A stretch of DNA of 64,000 nucleotides from Apoderus coryli (Eukaryota > Arthropoda > Insecta > Coleoptera > Attelabidae), in assembly GCA_911728435.2 (NCBI GenBank), contig OU452205.1:7508260-7572259 (forward strand), given 5' to 3'. Shown in pieces: positions 11,950 to 23,719 of this stretch; the first letter of the stretch is position 1; the number at the start of each line of letters is the position of its first letter. The notes beneath the pieces are model-generated. The model worked only from the letters and a program-made list of their open reading frames with translations. It was not told the DNA's origin and searched no databases. The translations under genes were made by a program, and so were the position numbers.

Positions 11950-12335
11950 TTCAGGGTGGTCACATTTTCTAATTTGTATTTTTATGGGAAAATGTTAAAT
12001 GGAACACCCTGTATATCTGCTTAGATTCGAGAAGTCCCTTTGCTATACTTTTTATTGGTATCATATTTCATGAGCTTAAAGCTAACCGTTTTTAAATTAT
12101 TAAACTAAAGCTGTAATTTAACTTTTTTGTTTTTACATAAAAAAATAAATAAAATGCCAAAAATTGCGATTTTCTTTGGAAATATTATTTTATGAAAAAA
12201 CGGTTAGCACTAAGCTCACGAAATATATCAATAAAACGTATGGGAAAGGGATTTCTCAAATTTACCCATATTTACAGGGTGTCCCATTTAACATTTCGCC
12301 ATAAAAATACAATTTAGAAAATGTGACCACCCACT
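11950..12335. mobile_element. Foldback with CAGGGTG motifs facing outward inside
   Basis: GGGTGGTCACATTTTCTAAT (11954) through AACACCCTGTATA (12003-12015) is mirrored at 12274-12333. The inner arms pair on through AAGCTAACCGTTTTT (about 12089) against AAAACGGTTAGCACTAAGCT (about 12197). The arms are about 190 bp. The CAGGGTG ends here sit about 60 bp inside the palindrome, which suggests that two elements or a head-to-head duplication formed it. Confidence 0.6.
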
Positions 12336-12797
12336 CACTTTCTCAATTTTTAATTAAAAATTAAAAACTGCATCGAACAAACAGTCAAACAACTACTTAA
12401 TTTTAATGATATTATAGTAATATAATAATTATTATTATGGATAATTAAAATTTAATGCATACCTATACATACATATTGCATTGATTTAACCGAACACTCA
12501 TGATATTGAGTGATGATATAATACGTCATTAGTATAAAATATTTATTATCCAATAAAACCAAAAAATCGATATAAGGAGTGTTATCAAAGATGTATACAA
12601 CAGCAGAAGTAATGGCTTAGGTCACGCGATTTCACCTATAGTGGCAGAACATAGATGCACCAATATTTGAGCATTGAATCAATGCTACTTTAGGGTTATT
12701 ATTTTTGTTTAATTTTATTTACATATTGGCCTATGCAGCTTAGATAATTCACCAAGTAAATCTATTATTGTAGTTGTAATTCTTCTCTAGTGGGGTG

Positions 12798-12900
12798 AAC
12801 AGCTACATACAGCGGGTTCGAACCCACTACATACCGGCACCCATTTTTTCGTTTCCTATACAAGTAGCGCTACGTCGAGCGCTAATAGCACTGCATAAGC
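12798..12900 (-). repeat. SINE-like tRNA-derived sequence
   Basis: On the minus strand a pol III B box (GGGTTCGAACCCGC, at 12812-12825) forms a T-arm with stem AGUGG/CCGCU. An A-box-like TTAGCGCTCGACGTAGCG lies about 60 bases upstream. The cloverleaf is not complete, so this is a SINE head or tRNA relic rather than a working tRNA. Confidence 0.4.
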
Positions 12901-13018
12901 AGAATAAATCAACATTACATTGCCTATGCGATTAACGTATATATAATAATAATTACAACATCCTCAAAACTACCCCAACTACCTAACTACTTTTTTAATG
13001 AAATTATAAATAAAAAAT

Positions 13019-13092
13019 TGCAAGAGCAGGGATTGAACCTACACCGTCCGATTACAAAGCCCAGACGCTACCCGCTAGGCTATACGCGGTAC
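13019..13092 (-). repeat. tRNA-derived SINE head (tRNA-Thr-like loop)
   Basis: The minus strand reads an A box TAGCCTAGCGGGTAGCG, an anticodon loop TTTGTAA (TGT) and a B box GGTTCAATCCC at tRNA spacing, about 73 bases in all. The acceptor ends do not pair (ACCGCG against CTTGCA). This argues for a SINE or pseudogene rather than a functional tRNA-Thr. Confidence 0.5.
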
Positions 13093-14370
13093 ACATCTGC
13101 TAAGCGAATTGCCACGAGCACATATATATATCTTCCCTGTAACAGAGGATTACAAGGAGTTAATAAGTTCTTGGCTAATCTATAATGTTACTGTAATCCT
13201 TTGAAGCTTATACAAGTTTAATGGGTGCAACACTGTCCCGCCCTTAACAAGTTCCACATTCACAAGATAGGCTGATTTGAAATCAGTAACGTCACAGACA
13301 CCTACATATTACGTCATTGAGATCAATAAAGGCACCATTTGCCATCTGAAGTAATACGATATTGCCAGATATATGAAATATTTTTAAAAATTAGTTAACA
13401 CCAGGTCCGCCAATAAAAGGTGAAATTTAATAAAGACATAGTTCATGTTTTCCTCATTAGAGGCGTAGAGCCTTTCGATTATTCCTTAAAAGTTGGGTAC
13501 TGCCGTTTATTATACCGGGTGTCCCACCGGGAAGGGATTCGATCGATTATGGAGAAACTACACTGTGGAACAATCCGAAAATCTGGTGTAGTACTTAGGT
13601 CGATGGGGCCAATTCGGTTAAAATCTTTTCAAGAATCTAGTACTTCCGGTTATACCGGAAATGAGTGTCAACTTCCTTATTTCAAATACGATCCTATATA
13701 AATTATATTTTTTTGGATTCTCCTTGTAATTCTAAATATATTTCATGCATAATATGTTATACTTATCGCCAGCCGTTTTCGAAATATTTGAAAATGTATG
13801 TCAAAAATGACGTTTTACAAGGCCTCTAAATATGATATAGTCCTACATTTCATACTCCTCGTATCCTATTTGTTTTTGCAGAATTAATTCTATAGGTTTA
13901 TGATTTACAAAAACTTGTATATCAGGTAGAAGAAGAATTATTCATACTTGCATAATGGAGTATTTATAGATGTGTCATGTTTGCCTATAACTGAGTAGTC
14001 CATCTCTCTGTGGAGTCTTAATTTTTTTTAGTAGAATCAAAATGTAGGTATTAAGAATATATTTTTTAACCTTACATAATTTTTTAACGTTTTTAAAATA
14101 TACTTTTTTTTTAGTTTAACGTATCCCACACTGCCGACAAAATAATGTTGTATAATAATTTAATTATAATTATAATTTAGTAACAAATTTGGGGAACAAT
14201 TTCATAAATTTTGAATATGTTACAAGTTAGTATTACTAATTACAATAAGTGTAAAAGAATATGTCTTTATGATAATAAATCACATGAAAATCATATTTAT
14301 AAAGAAACAATAATTATGCAAAACCTAAATGATGTTTTTAACACGTGTTTCCGTAAATATAAAAATGCCT
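13093..14370. other. Intergenic, one CGGGTGTCCCA fragment
   Basis: TATACCGGGTGTCCCACCGG at 13511 looks like one end of the CAGGGTGTCCCA repeat class. No matching far end was found. The overlapping 93-codon ORF (13420-13701) starts before this fragment and has no recognisable domain. Two CRE half-like sites (AACGTCAC near 13289, TTACGTCA at 13309) occur in isolation. Confidence 0.35.
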
Positions 14371-14384
14371 TTTTTATCCCACAG

Positions 14385-14470
14385 ATCCTATTGACGTCAT
14401 CGCTAGCTATTGTGGCTATAAATATCTCATTGCTGAAGACCTGCGGAGTTGCCACGTGGTTTATTTTCGT
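14385..14470 (+). promoter_or_regulatory. Promoter-like island: CRE, TATA box, E-box
   Basis: TGACGTCA (14392-14399) lies 17 bp before CTATAAATA (14416). A GC-rich patch follows, with CACGTG at 14453-14458. Full CRE plus TATA at this spacing is typical of CREB/ATF-type promoters. No start codon with an open frame follows, so it may drive a non-coding first exon. Similar islands occur at 23.6, 25.8 and 43.9 kb. Confidence 0.35.
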
Positions 14471-16480
14471 TATACGTACGTAGTCATTACGAATGAACCA
14501 GTGCGTAGTTACAAAATTTTCGTTTTCAACATACATCAGTATAGGTACTGTGTATTAATAAGACAAAAGGGAGTTTAATAAACATTAAATTAAGATAATT
14601 AATCTACATCTATTGGTATGGTCACTTGTGTTAAATTGGAATCGTCATAAAATCAGTGGCTCACTGTTATGATATACCTACAACAGTAGTTTATTTGACT
14701 ATAGAAACTAATTTAAATAGTAAATAGGAAACAGTACATACTAATATATTTTCTCTATTTTTAATATTTATTAATAATATTGACGTATCGACCATCGACA
14801 CAAAATGATTAACGATATTATATCACATATCTACATAGATCTGCGAATTGTCTATTTTTAGAACTTTTAGTAGGTATAGGTAGAAATTGCAAATATCCAT
14901 TCATTAAACTAAATATACCGCGCCTCTGGCAAAAATTATGTTCTCTATATATACGTAATATATTTGCGTTATTTTTTGTTTTATTTCATCCAGCTAGTTC
15001 CGTCTGTAAAAACATTATGCATACAAAAAATTACCACTGCATTTATTTGAATATTAAGTGGTATATTTATAGTACCTACTGGTTGGACAATCGTTAATTT
15101 AACTTAACTTGGTGGATGGTAGGTTATAAGTTAAAATATGCCTACTAGGCATAGCACACTTTATCTATAGTTATTATTCGGTGGCATATGCATCGTAAAA
15201 ATAAGGAATAGTATAGGCACTGTTTTCGGCACCCTTTGTTTTGCATTTATAGAGAGATACCGCCTATCGAGACATGCAGCAATAAAATATGACAGATCGA
15301 GCGTAATACGGGGGCATCTATGCACGCATGTTTTAAAATTATTCTTACGAGGGCGGTAAAAATTATATATTCGTTGTTATTTAAATTAAGTAGATAATAA
15401 AAAAAATGTAACAAACATATACTTACAAAAGAAAAATAAATTGAAAAGGTACAAAATTACATATACTTAACTAAGTATTTAATAAATTAAAACATAGGTA
15501 TGAAACACAATATTTTAGTACATAAACATTACATGAAATTACAATTATTATTGTTTTATTGTGTATGTTATATGTAAGAAGTAAATAACTAAATACATAA
15601 AATAACTCATGAAGGTTTCTGTGCAGATGTTAGAAGAAATTTGTACCTAGTAACTTTGGGGAAAAAAGAAATAGACAAAATTTGCTGACTCACATTTTCC
15701 ACACATTCGGTACGACGCCAGGAATAGAGAATTTCATTGGTCGATATTCGGAAGAGTGGAAAAAATCAAAAGTTATAAATTTTTACGCAACAGGGAAAAA
15801 CGGTGTCGTCTCTCCAACTTCGGCGAAATAAGCTACGAGTTTTAGAAGCGATAAAATGCACCAATCTCCCCGTTGATTAGTGTCTTTAAGTTTTACGGTT
15901 TATCAACGCGAGTTTATAGTATTAGTATTAATAATTATAATTTTAAACATTTTTGAAACTGAAAATTACCGAAAGAGATCAGCTAAATATTGTAAATGAT
16001 GATTTTTGTGAGACTTGTCCTTTTTCATTGAATTGATTTTCCTATGTTTTAAATAATTAATTTAATAAATAATAGTAAAATATATTTGACTTCCTTTTTT
16101 ATTGTAATATAGTTTTCTAGGTTTGTCTAAAGATAGATATTCTTCTTCTGACCGACGAGTCAACTCTGACGAAAGAATCCCCAGCATTAAGACACCAAAG
16201 AATATTGTTTCTCTCATGTCAGGTCTACTAATCTAAATGTATGTTACAGAGTGTTTTCTAGGCCCCACCTACAGTTGACAACAGCAACAGATGACAATCA
16301 ACAACAGAAGACTACATCAACAGAGGACAATCAAACGCGGACATGGAAAAGGGACGGTTTTCGAGCCATACTGCAAAGATAAGGCAGAATTTTAGTTTGG
16401 GATAGAGTCCCACACTACCCAGGGAAGTGGCAAGCAACTCCCTATGTGTCATGACGATTTCTCTGCCTTGGCTAAAAAAA
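14471..16480. other. AT-rich stretch with one GC-richer patch
   Basis: Mostly featureless. At 15700-15870 the base composition rises and two CCAAT-like boxes appear, with no other promoter sign. Confidence 0.35.
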
Positions 16481-16483
16481 AAG

Positions 16484-16502
16484 GTAGATAGATAGATAGA
16501 TC
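16484..16502. repeat. GATA microsatellite
   Basis: AGATAGATAGATAGAT, about four and a half units. It may bind GATA factors by sequence, but a simple repeat is the plain reading. Confidence 0.6.
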
Positions 16503-16734
16503 TACTCAAAATAACATATCTGGCAACAATGTTCACTTGCACAAAGGTGAAGACCATCTTGCTTGGGAGAATGAATTAGTTGTGCTGGAAAGAACATTAT
16601 TCGTTAATTTATTTTAACCGTTTGAAACGAAATATAAAGTTAGTTAATAAAAAAATGTTTGGTAAAAGACAGAGTTTAGTGTCATAAGAAAAGCCTAGGT
16701 TTTTGTTAATTTTTAGGCCGCCAGGCGTTTACAC

Positions 16735-17533
16735 ATCTCTCTGGAAACGACACTACGGCTATTTAGGTGCAGATTTTGGACTTCAATTACTGTAGTGGAT
16801 TGTTTGTTAATTTCGCGGCCTAATAGCACGAAGGTTGTTTAAAGACCATAAATGGTCATTATATGGTTTGTATTTATGCCATCTCTAGTAAAAGTTGCTT
16901 CATCTGACCAGAGCACTTTCTCTAAAAATCTCGGGCCGCTGCTCTTGCAACCATAACAAAACATTATATTTGCATATTCTTCACTTGAAAAACTCATTTT
17001 ATTAAAAAAGAAACATTCGCAATATTAAAAACAACTACGAAATAATAAAACAATTTTAACTACTTTAAATTTGTTGCTGGTTTTTTTTATTGTTGCGAAA
17101 TTCGTTTTCCATGACAAGTTTCATTTAGTTTTCTGGTAAACATTATTTTGATTTAAATCTATCATTAACTTGCAGTTTATATGGTTTCAATAAAAATGGT
17201 AGAAATCACAACATCGACGTAAATAACTTTTTTGTAGATTATAAGTTGCTCTTTTTAAAAAACTAATAATTTATAATAATGAAGCTTGTCAAAGCTGTAT
17301 AATTAATTTATGTGTAAAATTTACCCATGTAAAACTGCATGTAAAATTTTGTCAAAATAGGTTAGATAGTTTTTGAGAAATGAACAAAAAAGTTAAGTTG
17401 ACCACTAAATTTGGACATCCTGTATCTCGATAACGAAGCATTTGCCGACATGGCTTCAATGGCAAAAAATGCTTAAATTACTTTCAGAAATCTCCAGTTT
17501 TCGTTTGTCGCAACTATAATGAATTACCCTGTA
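16735..17533 (-). pseudogene. Decayed IS630/mariner-type transposon with CAGGGT terminus
   Basis: The minus-strand ORF starting at 16997 (MSFSSEEYANIMFCYGC) matches the N-terminus of a widespread insect IS630-type transposase. It then jumps to RFLEKVLWSDEATFTRDGI, the first catalytic-Asp region (SDEATFTRDG), before a stop at about 16839. The helix-turn-helix part between them is deleted and the rest is lost. Upstream, about 500 bp of leader ends at TACAGGGTAATTC next to TA (17533), which gives the 5' terminus. This ties the CAGGGTG termini seen throughout the window to a transposase. The 3' end was not found. Confidence 0.6.
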
Positions 17534-19355
17534 TAGAATTTGGCTAGAAAATTATTAGATATAAAACTAGAATGCGCATAATTATACCTAACATGTTCGC
17601 ACAAAAAAAAAAATAGATACCCAAAACGCGTTCATGAGGATCTTGAAGCAGAGGCTAAAATATATAAAAATGTGTTATAACCAAAATATCGTAATAAAAT
17701 AATTTAACCAATGATATACCTAACCTATAACATCCAAAAACATAAACGTCCGTGGATTATTTATAAAAGGGCATTATTTACAAAACAAGAGTTTAATTTT
17801 AATATGGAGTCATTCGTTGCTTAAACGTATATCTACCAGTTTATGAACTAGATGGAAAATGAACTGTTGTAACCGTCACAGGCACAATTGAATATTAATT
17901 ATTCAACTCCTGATTTATGTTATATTTGCATTGAAAGAAAACAAAAAGCTACCTAAATTTCATGCTTAGTGGTCAAATCTCGTCTTAAATTATATATTAT
18001 ACTACATCCAAGTATAAATTGGTATAAATAAATGCAGTTAACCATTGATTTAAGTACTAAATAATATGTACATCTAATATAATGACTAAATTGATTGACT
18101 TGAAGGAATAGAAAGTTATAAATCAAGTGTATTATGTGTTTCATTCGAAATATAATTTGACAGGTAGACATAAAGCATTATTTGATGAAAGTATTAATAG
18201 AAGCGTAGGTATATTTCAAATTAGCAACCCAGTCTACCGAGTGTATATGTCAATTTTTCTTGTATTCTCAACTTTAAGTTATTAGTTTTGGTTCGTTTAA
18301 TAAAAATAAATATCCGAATCCATGCAAACCTTAATAAAGATTACTTTTACTTTACTCTGTATTGTAAATTATAAACTGTATAAATTATCTGCTCAATATC
18401 ATTTGAACACATCAGTCCACACTTGAGTGTCATCACTTTCTTTCCAATTAAAATAAGGAAACAAATGTTGGTTTAGAGTTTGGTTCTTAAACTCTCTACC
18501 ATAACGAACAATAATGCTTGGTTTTTTTTATTGTTTTCTCATAGAAACCACCTACACGTCTTCCGATATTATAAACACTTTAGGTGCTTTAGATACATAC
18601 TTGGGAAGAATAATAATAATTATTCTTACAATTGAATATTTTAAGGAGTAAAAGTTTTGCGACAACGCTAATATGGTATAATGATGATATAGCATATGGT
18701 TATACAGAATTCACATTGGACTTAATCGAATCCAAACAACAAACAAACGTCGCGTCGGTTTAATTTACATTTAAATTATATTTTTTATACCTAAATATTG
18801 TATGATATGATTTGCAAGAAATTGAATATTATTTGCAATTACTATTATTATCTGGTACATTCCTCTTTTTTTTTCTTGGACACCCTGTTTTTTAGAATAC
18901 TGAAAATTGATACAACTGAATTTTACGGCATCCTGAATAAGAATCCGGCATCCATTTTTCTGCAATTTACGCCAATAAAAGTGGTCGTAGCTGGCCATGA
19001 TTACAGCCCAAAGCTAAAGTTAGCCGCTAGTTTAATGCACATTATGAATACATACCTAACAAAAAAAGTTTATCAAACTCTGTCAAAAGATCAAAAAGTT
19101 AGGGTGGTAAGTCCTTAACGTCGAGACACTGTATATGAGCCATCTATATAATATCTGACCAGTCAATACCAAAAAAATAATTTTTAGCCGTTTTAGCATG
19201 GGATATAAAGAATATCACCACAACAATTCGGTTTGTTTTGTAGGTTTCCCAACCAAAACTCAAAGTTAAAAGTAAAATGTTTCACAGTGGAACAAAGAAT
19301 TTCAAAGCAGTGTTTTGCTAAAAAAGCCCAAAAATGTATAGGCGTCCCAATAGGG
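17534..19355. other. AT-rich stretch with isolated CAGGGTG/CACCCTG motifs
   Basis: CACCCTG at about 18881 and ACACTGTATA at about 19125 resemble element ends, but they do not face each other correctly. A 106-codon plus-strand ORF spans this region without a family motif. I call no gene. Confidence 0.35.
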
Positions 19356-19357
19356 TA

Positions 19358-20370
19358 TACAGGGTGTTAGTAAATAAGTGCGACAAACTTCAGGAGGTAA
19401 TTCTGCATGAAAAAATAATGACAGTTTGCTACATAAACACATGTCCGCAAATGCTTCGTTTTCTGAGATACGGGGTGTTAAAGTTTTTCTTAAAAACTGA
19501 AGATTTATTGATTGCTCTGAAACCGGTGGAGATATGCAAATGAAATTTAGTGGGTTTTAAGAGGTAGTTATTGCGCATTTTTGACATGGAATTAAGAATT
19601 TTATGTTCATCAGTGGCGCGCATACGGGCAATGATCTCAATTTTTTTGAAAAAAAAAAGGTCCGCCACTGGAATTTTTTAAGTTAAAAATCATTTTGGAA
19701 TTCCTCGTTCAATTTGTGATAAAAAATCTCTCTTGCTTTTTTATTGTAGGGGGCATTTGTGCAAAAAAATAAAACATCTCGCGGCTACTGTCAACATTCT
19801 GTTAAATACGAATATTTCAACGAAATGTCAAATGAGCGTTTCTTTATTATTAGTATTATTTTCTCTTATTGTTTTGGTTTAATGTTTATTTTATTAGATA
19901 GTTCTTGATAATGTATTAAAGAAATGAAAAATACGGGGTAAGATGTTTTATTTTTTTGCACAAAGACGATGCCCCCTACGATAAAACAGCAAGAGAGTTT
20001 TTTTTATTACAAATTGAACGAGGAATTGCAAAATGATTTTTTATTTGAAAAATTCCAGGAGCGTACCATTTTTTTCTTTAAAAATATTGAGATCATTACC
20101 CGTATGCGTGCCACTGATGAACATACAATTCTTAATTTCTTGCCAAAAAATGTGCAATAACTACCTCTTAAAACTCACTAAATTTCATTTGCATATCTCC
20201 ACCGGTTTCAGAGAAATCAATAAATATTTAGTTTTTAACAAAAACTTTAACACCCCGTATCTCAGAAAACGAAGCATTTGCGGATAAATGTTTATATAGC
20301 AAACTGTCATTATTTTTTCATGCACAATTACCCCCTGAAGTTTGTCGCACTTATTTACTAACACCCTGTA
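19358..20370. mobile_element. 1013-bp foldback, CAGGGTGTTAG termini, TA target duplication
   Basis: TACAGGGTGTTAGTAAATAA (19358) is mirrored by TTATTTACTAACACCCTGTA (ending 20370), with TA outside each end. The arms of about 430 bp (19358-19787 and 19941-20370) match nearly throughout. Landmarks are AAATGCTTCGTTTTCTGAGA, GGTGGAGATATGCAAATGAA and AGGGGGCAT (left) against ATGCCCCCT (right). The 150-bp loop is unrelated. Mirror-image ORFs on both strands follow from the symmetry and are not genes. Probably a non-autonomous DNA transposon. Confidence 0.85.
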
Positions 20371-20476
20371 TAAGCGCATCTATATGTGAGTAATAGAACA
20401 TAATAGGGTTTGTGGCCTTCTTTTTGGCCATTATAGTGAATCTATATTACATTTCTCTCACAAAATTTTTAAATTT

Positions 20477-20570
20477 GAATAATAATAATAATAATAAAGG
20501 TATTTATTAAAAGCTCGGCGAATTACAATACTGTTTAGTGTGGAAAAATAATATAACATAAAAGATACAA
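20477..20570 (-). repeat. (AAT)n run, possible LINE 3' tail
   Basis: Seven AAT units are followed by AAAGGTATTTATTAAAAGCT. The LINE at 33.2 kb ends in the same way, with a TTA repeat next to its 3' end on the minus strand. Only the tail is legible here. Confidence 0.35.
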
Positions 20571-23530
20571 ATAAACAAAACTTAACATTCAACCAATTGC
20601 GATGAAGAAAATGTTCTTTTACACGTCTTCTGAATAAAAATCATTTTCCGTGTTCTATCGCCCAAGGTAAATCAGTGGTAAATTATAAGAGAAACACCTT
20701 TTAAAGGTGGTAGTGAGGTGTCTAGGTATTGAAAACATATAATTGTACTAAGTTATTCGTTATATAAAACCTTAGAAAATAATTTGAATAATTATTATGA
20801 ATTTCATTGGATTGGGGTGAGTTGGCTGCGGGAATTAATGGATTGAAAAAGCTAAAAATGTTATTTTGTCGAGTTTGAGTATTATATTTATTATAAGTAA
20901 ATTTTTAAATATTATTGCAATAGCTTTTCTTTTACTAACTTAAACCTCTACATAATCTACCATTAGATTTTACACACCACCATGGCACCGGCAAATCATT
21001 TTACGTGGCCTAACGGTGTGCCATCAGGATGTTCAATAAATTTTACCTAGTTATCTAAATTTCAAGTTCATATTATGAACATGCGTAAAATAAGCTGTTA
21101 ATTTAATTGTTGTTAACAATTGCATATAAGGAAGACATTATCAGGTGCTTATATGGAACTAAAAAAAATTATTGTTAATAATTTCCTTGTTTAATAAAAT
21201 ACAAAATTACCTAGATTATTTTACGTCCTTTAGATAAAGATATCGAAAATTCGACTTTTACAAAAGCATAGAACGAACCTTCATATTTCCAATAAATCAG
21301 TATTATCATTAACAATCGTGCCAATCTTGCGATCAATTATGTGTCTCGATCTATATTGTCTCAATGTAGTTATAGGCTGGTGGAGCTATAATTTTTGACA
21401 TATCTAGTGTATTTTTTAAGTCAACATTCGTTAGTTCCTCACATAATTTGCGTGCCTTTGTATTTGCAGATGGATGAAACAGCCTTAAGTCTTTTTGCAA
21501 GCGACTTGCCAAGTATTTTCAATGCCGTCCTCCGAAACACTGATAGAACCATTTACCCTATATGAATATAACTAAGTAAAATTTGACGTATTTTACTAGA
21601 TATTGTCATACTTTTAGATTGAAAAAAAAAAACAATCCAACTTTTTTGGAATAGCAATCTAGCGCGTGAGGGAATGAGTAGGTAGGATACAGGACACTCT
21701 CCTAACATATATGTTGAAATATTGTCAAAACATATTGTTTATTTTTTAAATATGTAAAAGATAAGAAAATATCTAAACAAAGAGTAAGTCGATTAGTTAT
21801 AAAATTAGGATTCTATATAATATGTAGTTTATGAAAATGTTTCTAATAAATTATATTCATATGAACTAAAATTATTAACTAAAACATATTTATGATCGTG
21901 TAATATGTTATTATTACCAAACACATGAGAAAATAGTTATTAGGCACCCATCTATTAAACTCCCATACTGTGCGATGTATTTAGCACATGAGATGAACCA
22001 GTTTGATGCCATGGTCTTTGACCAACAACTTTAAGAATTACCATTAGCAATATAGTGTGTTATGCCTCTGATGTGAATACCGTAATATGTACGGTGCAAT
22101 AAAATAATATATTCAACATTGTGGCATCTTTCTAGTCATTGGCAATGTGAAAGTTGGTTTTAGAATCAAACCAGGAAGGTCTAAATACGTGAGAAATATT
22201 TAAGGCTTTTATAAATAAACTTTATTTTTTGGTGGCACGATCACTACCTCTGCATCAGAAATTCTTAGTAATATAAAATTATTATATTATATTATAAACT
22301 TACAGTAATTCCTTATTGATATGACTACTAAAAATGAAACGATTTACTAGTATATAGAGAGAAAATATTTGTCATTTGTAATTTCTATTTGTACAAAATC
22401 CAGTTTTTACCGATAATGTATGTTGTAAACAAAGTAGCGGCTAGTATCGCCAATATTTACCCAAAAACTTTGCATCTACTTACTGAAATTAGTTATGTCC
22501 GTGTTAGCATAGAGAAATGTTTGAGTATTTTTTATTGTTATTTATCTATATGTAAATATATATTTAGTATTGAAATGAAAATTAGATACTCATGTTGCAA
22601 AAATTCGTAATTAGTACGTAGAAAAAAAATAATACTTAGTTTTTAAACAACAAAACAATTTATTCTATTTTTCTTAATATTTTCATGAAAACTTTTCTCT
22701 CAAATAACACCACCAACTTCAAAAATATCACAAAAACAGGCATTTCGTGCTCGTATTTACCACATTATTATTACTATATTTTATCAAAACACAACCGAAC
22801 TAATGAAGAAAAATATAGAGGTAGTTATGCCATTTGTTAAAAAAAATGGTCATAAGCTAAACTATTAATATATTATATAAATAAACTAATAAAGCGTTTA
22901 TTGCACAACAGTTTCTTATTTAAAGAACAATATACAAATTAAAAAATTAAACGCCTAAATGCGGCTATGATTACACTAGACTACAACCTAATTAATTACG
23001 CACACATACAAACACCTAAACCACAATAAATGTCTGCAGGTACCATAATATTTGATTAAATATGATGTTTTCGAGGTTTATATATTTAAAACAAAAAGAA
23101 ACCTGCCTTGTTCTAATTAGTATAGCCAAGAAATCAAGTGAAAATGAAATTCGCTAAAATGTTGATGAGAAACGTTAAACTAAAGAGAAATTTTTAATTA
23201 TGTTTTGCTAAATAATTATTGAACCTAAGTCATTTGAGTTTTACGAACATTACAATTCATTGTAAATAACCAATCAACTTACCGGAAAACTGGTTTAAAC
23301 CACCCAGATCGACCACTTTCTTACACAATTTAATCGAACGATATTATTTATTTCTATTCACGTAATCAGCTGGTCTCGATGGGAAAACCATCCGCGCTTA
23401 ACTAGGGTAATGTGAAAACTACCCTGCTTGTGAAACTTTCGCTCTGACCTCCACACTAGCGCCAATAAACCAAATGGGATAGTATTAATAACGAATTCGT
23501 GAGTATAAGAGTGATAGCAATATATAGTGA
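20571..23530. other. AT-rich stretch, no supported gene
   Basis: At 21470 a good 3' splice-site sequence (TTTGTATTTGCAG) precedes ATGGATGAAACAGCC with a 32-codon frame. The frame is short and unrecognised, so I do not call it. Elsewhere I see nothing. Confidence 0.35.
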
Positions 23531-23544
23531 TGTCACTAATCGAT

Positions 23545-23710
23545 GATTCCAACGTGACGTCATGTTGCGCTATAGGTGTGTTAGAGCGTGTGACGTCAAT
23601 GTGACGTCGTAAGAGAAATGCGCGGTGTCGTTCCGAGAGGCATACGACACGCGATGTGGTTATAAAAATAGAACGTGATTGTGGCGTAATACAAAACACA
23701 TTCCTCTCTG
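23545..23710 (+). promoter_or_regulatory. Promoter: three CRE sites plus TATA box
   Basis: TGACGTCA occurs at 23555-23562 and 23591-23598, and TGACGTCG at 23602-23609. About 50 bp later comes TATAAAAATA (23661-23670). A start site would be expected near 23690-23695. The segment is GC- and CpG-rich compared with its surroundings. This is a convincing CREB/ATF-responsive core promoter by sequence. A 124-codon minus-strand ORF across it is probably a by-product of its composition. A splice-donor-like CTGTGAGTG sits at 23705. The target transcript is unknown. Confidence 0.5.
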
Positions 23711-23719
23711 TGAGTGCCT

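Noticed and set aside
14297..14536. 79-codon minus-strand ORF over the 14.4-kb island
   Set aside because: No domain, and it crosses the CRE/TATA/E-box cluster.
16140..16180. CTGACGAAAGA string
   Set aside because: It has the first hammerhead box only, without stem II or GAAA at the proper place.
18798..19118. 106-codon plus-strand ORF
   Set aside because: The first third is low-complexity aromatic residues, there is no known motif, and it lies in repeat-rich DNA.
20033..20287. ORFs mirrored on both strands of the 19.4-20.4 kb palindrome
   Set aside because: Symmetry of the foldback makes the same peptide appear twice on opposite strands; no domain.
21470..21567. Splice acceptor followed by a 32-codon ATG frame
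   Set aside because: Good acceptor, but the frame is short, unrecognised and without a donor or partner exon.
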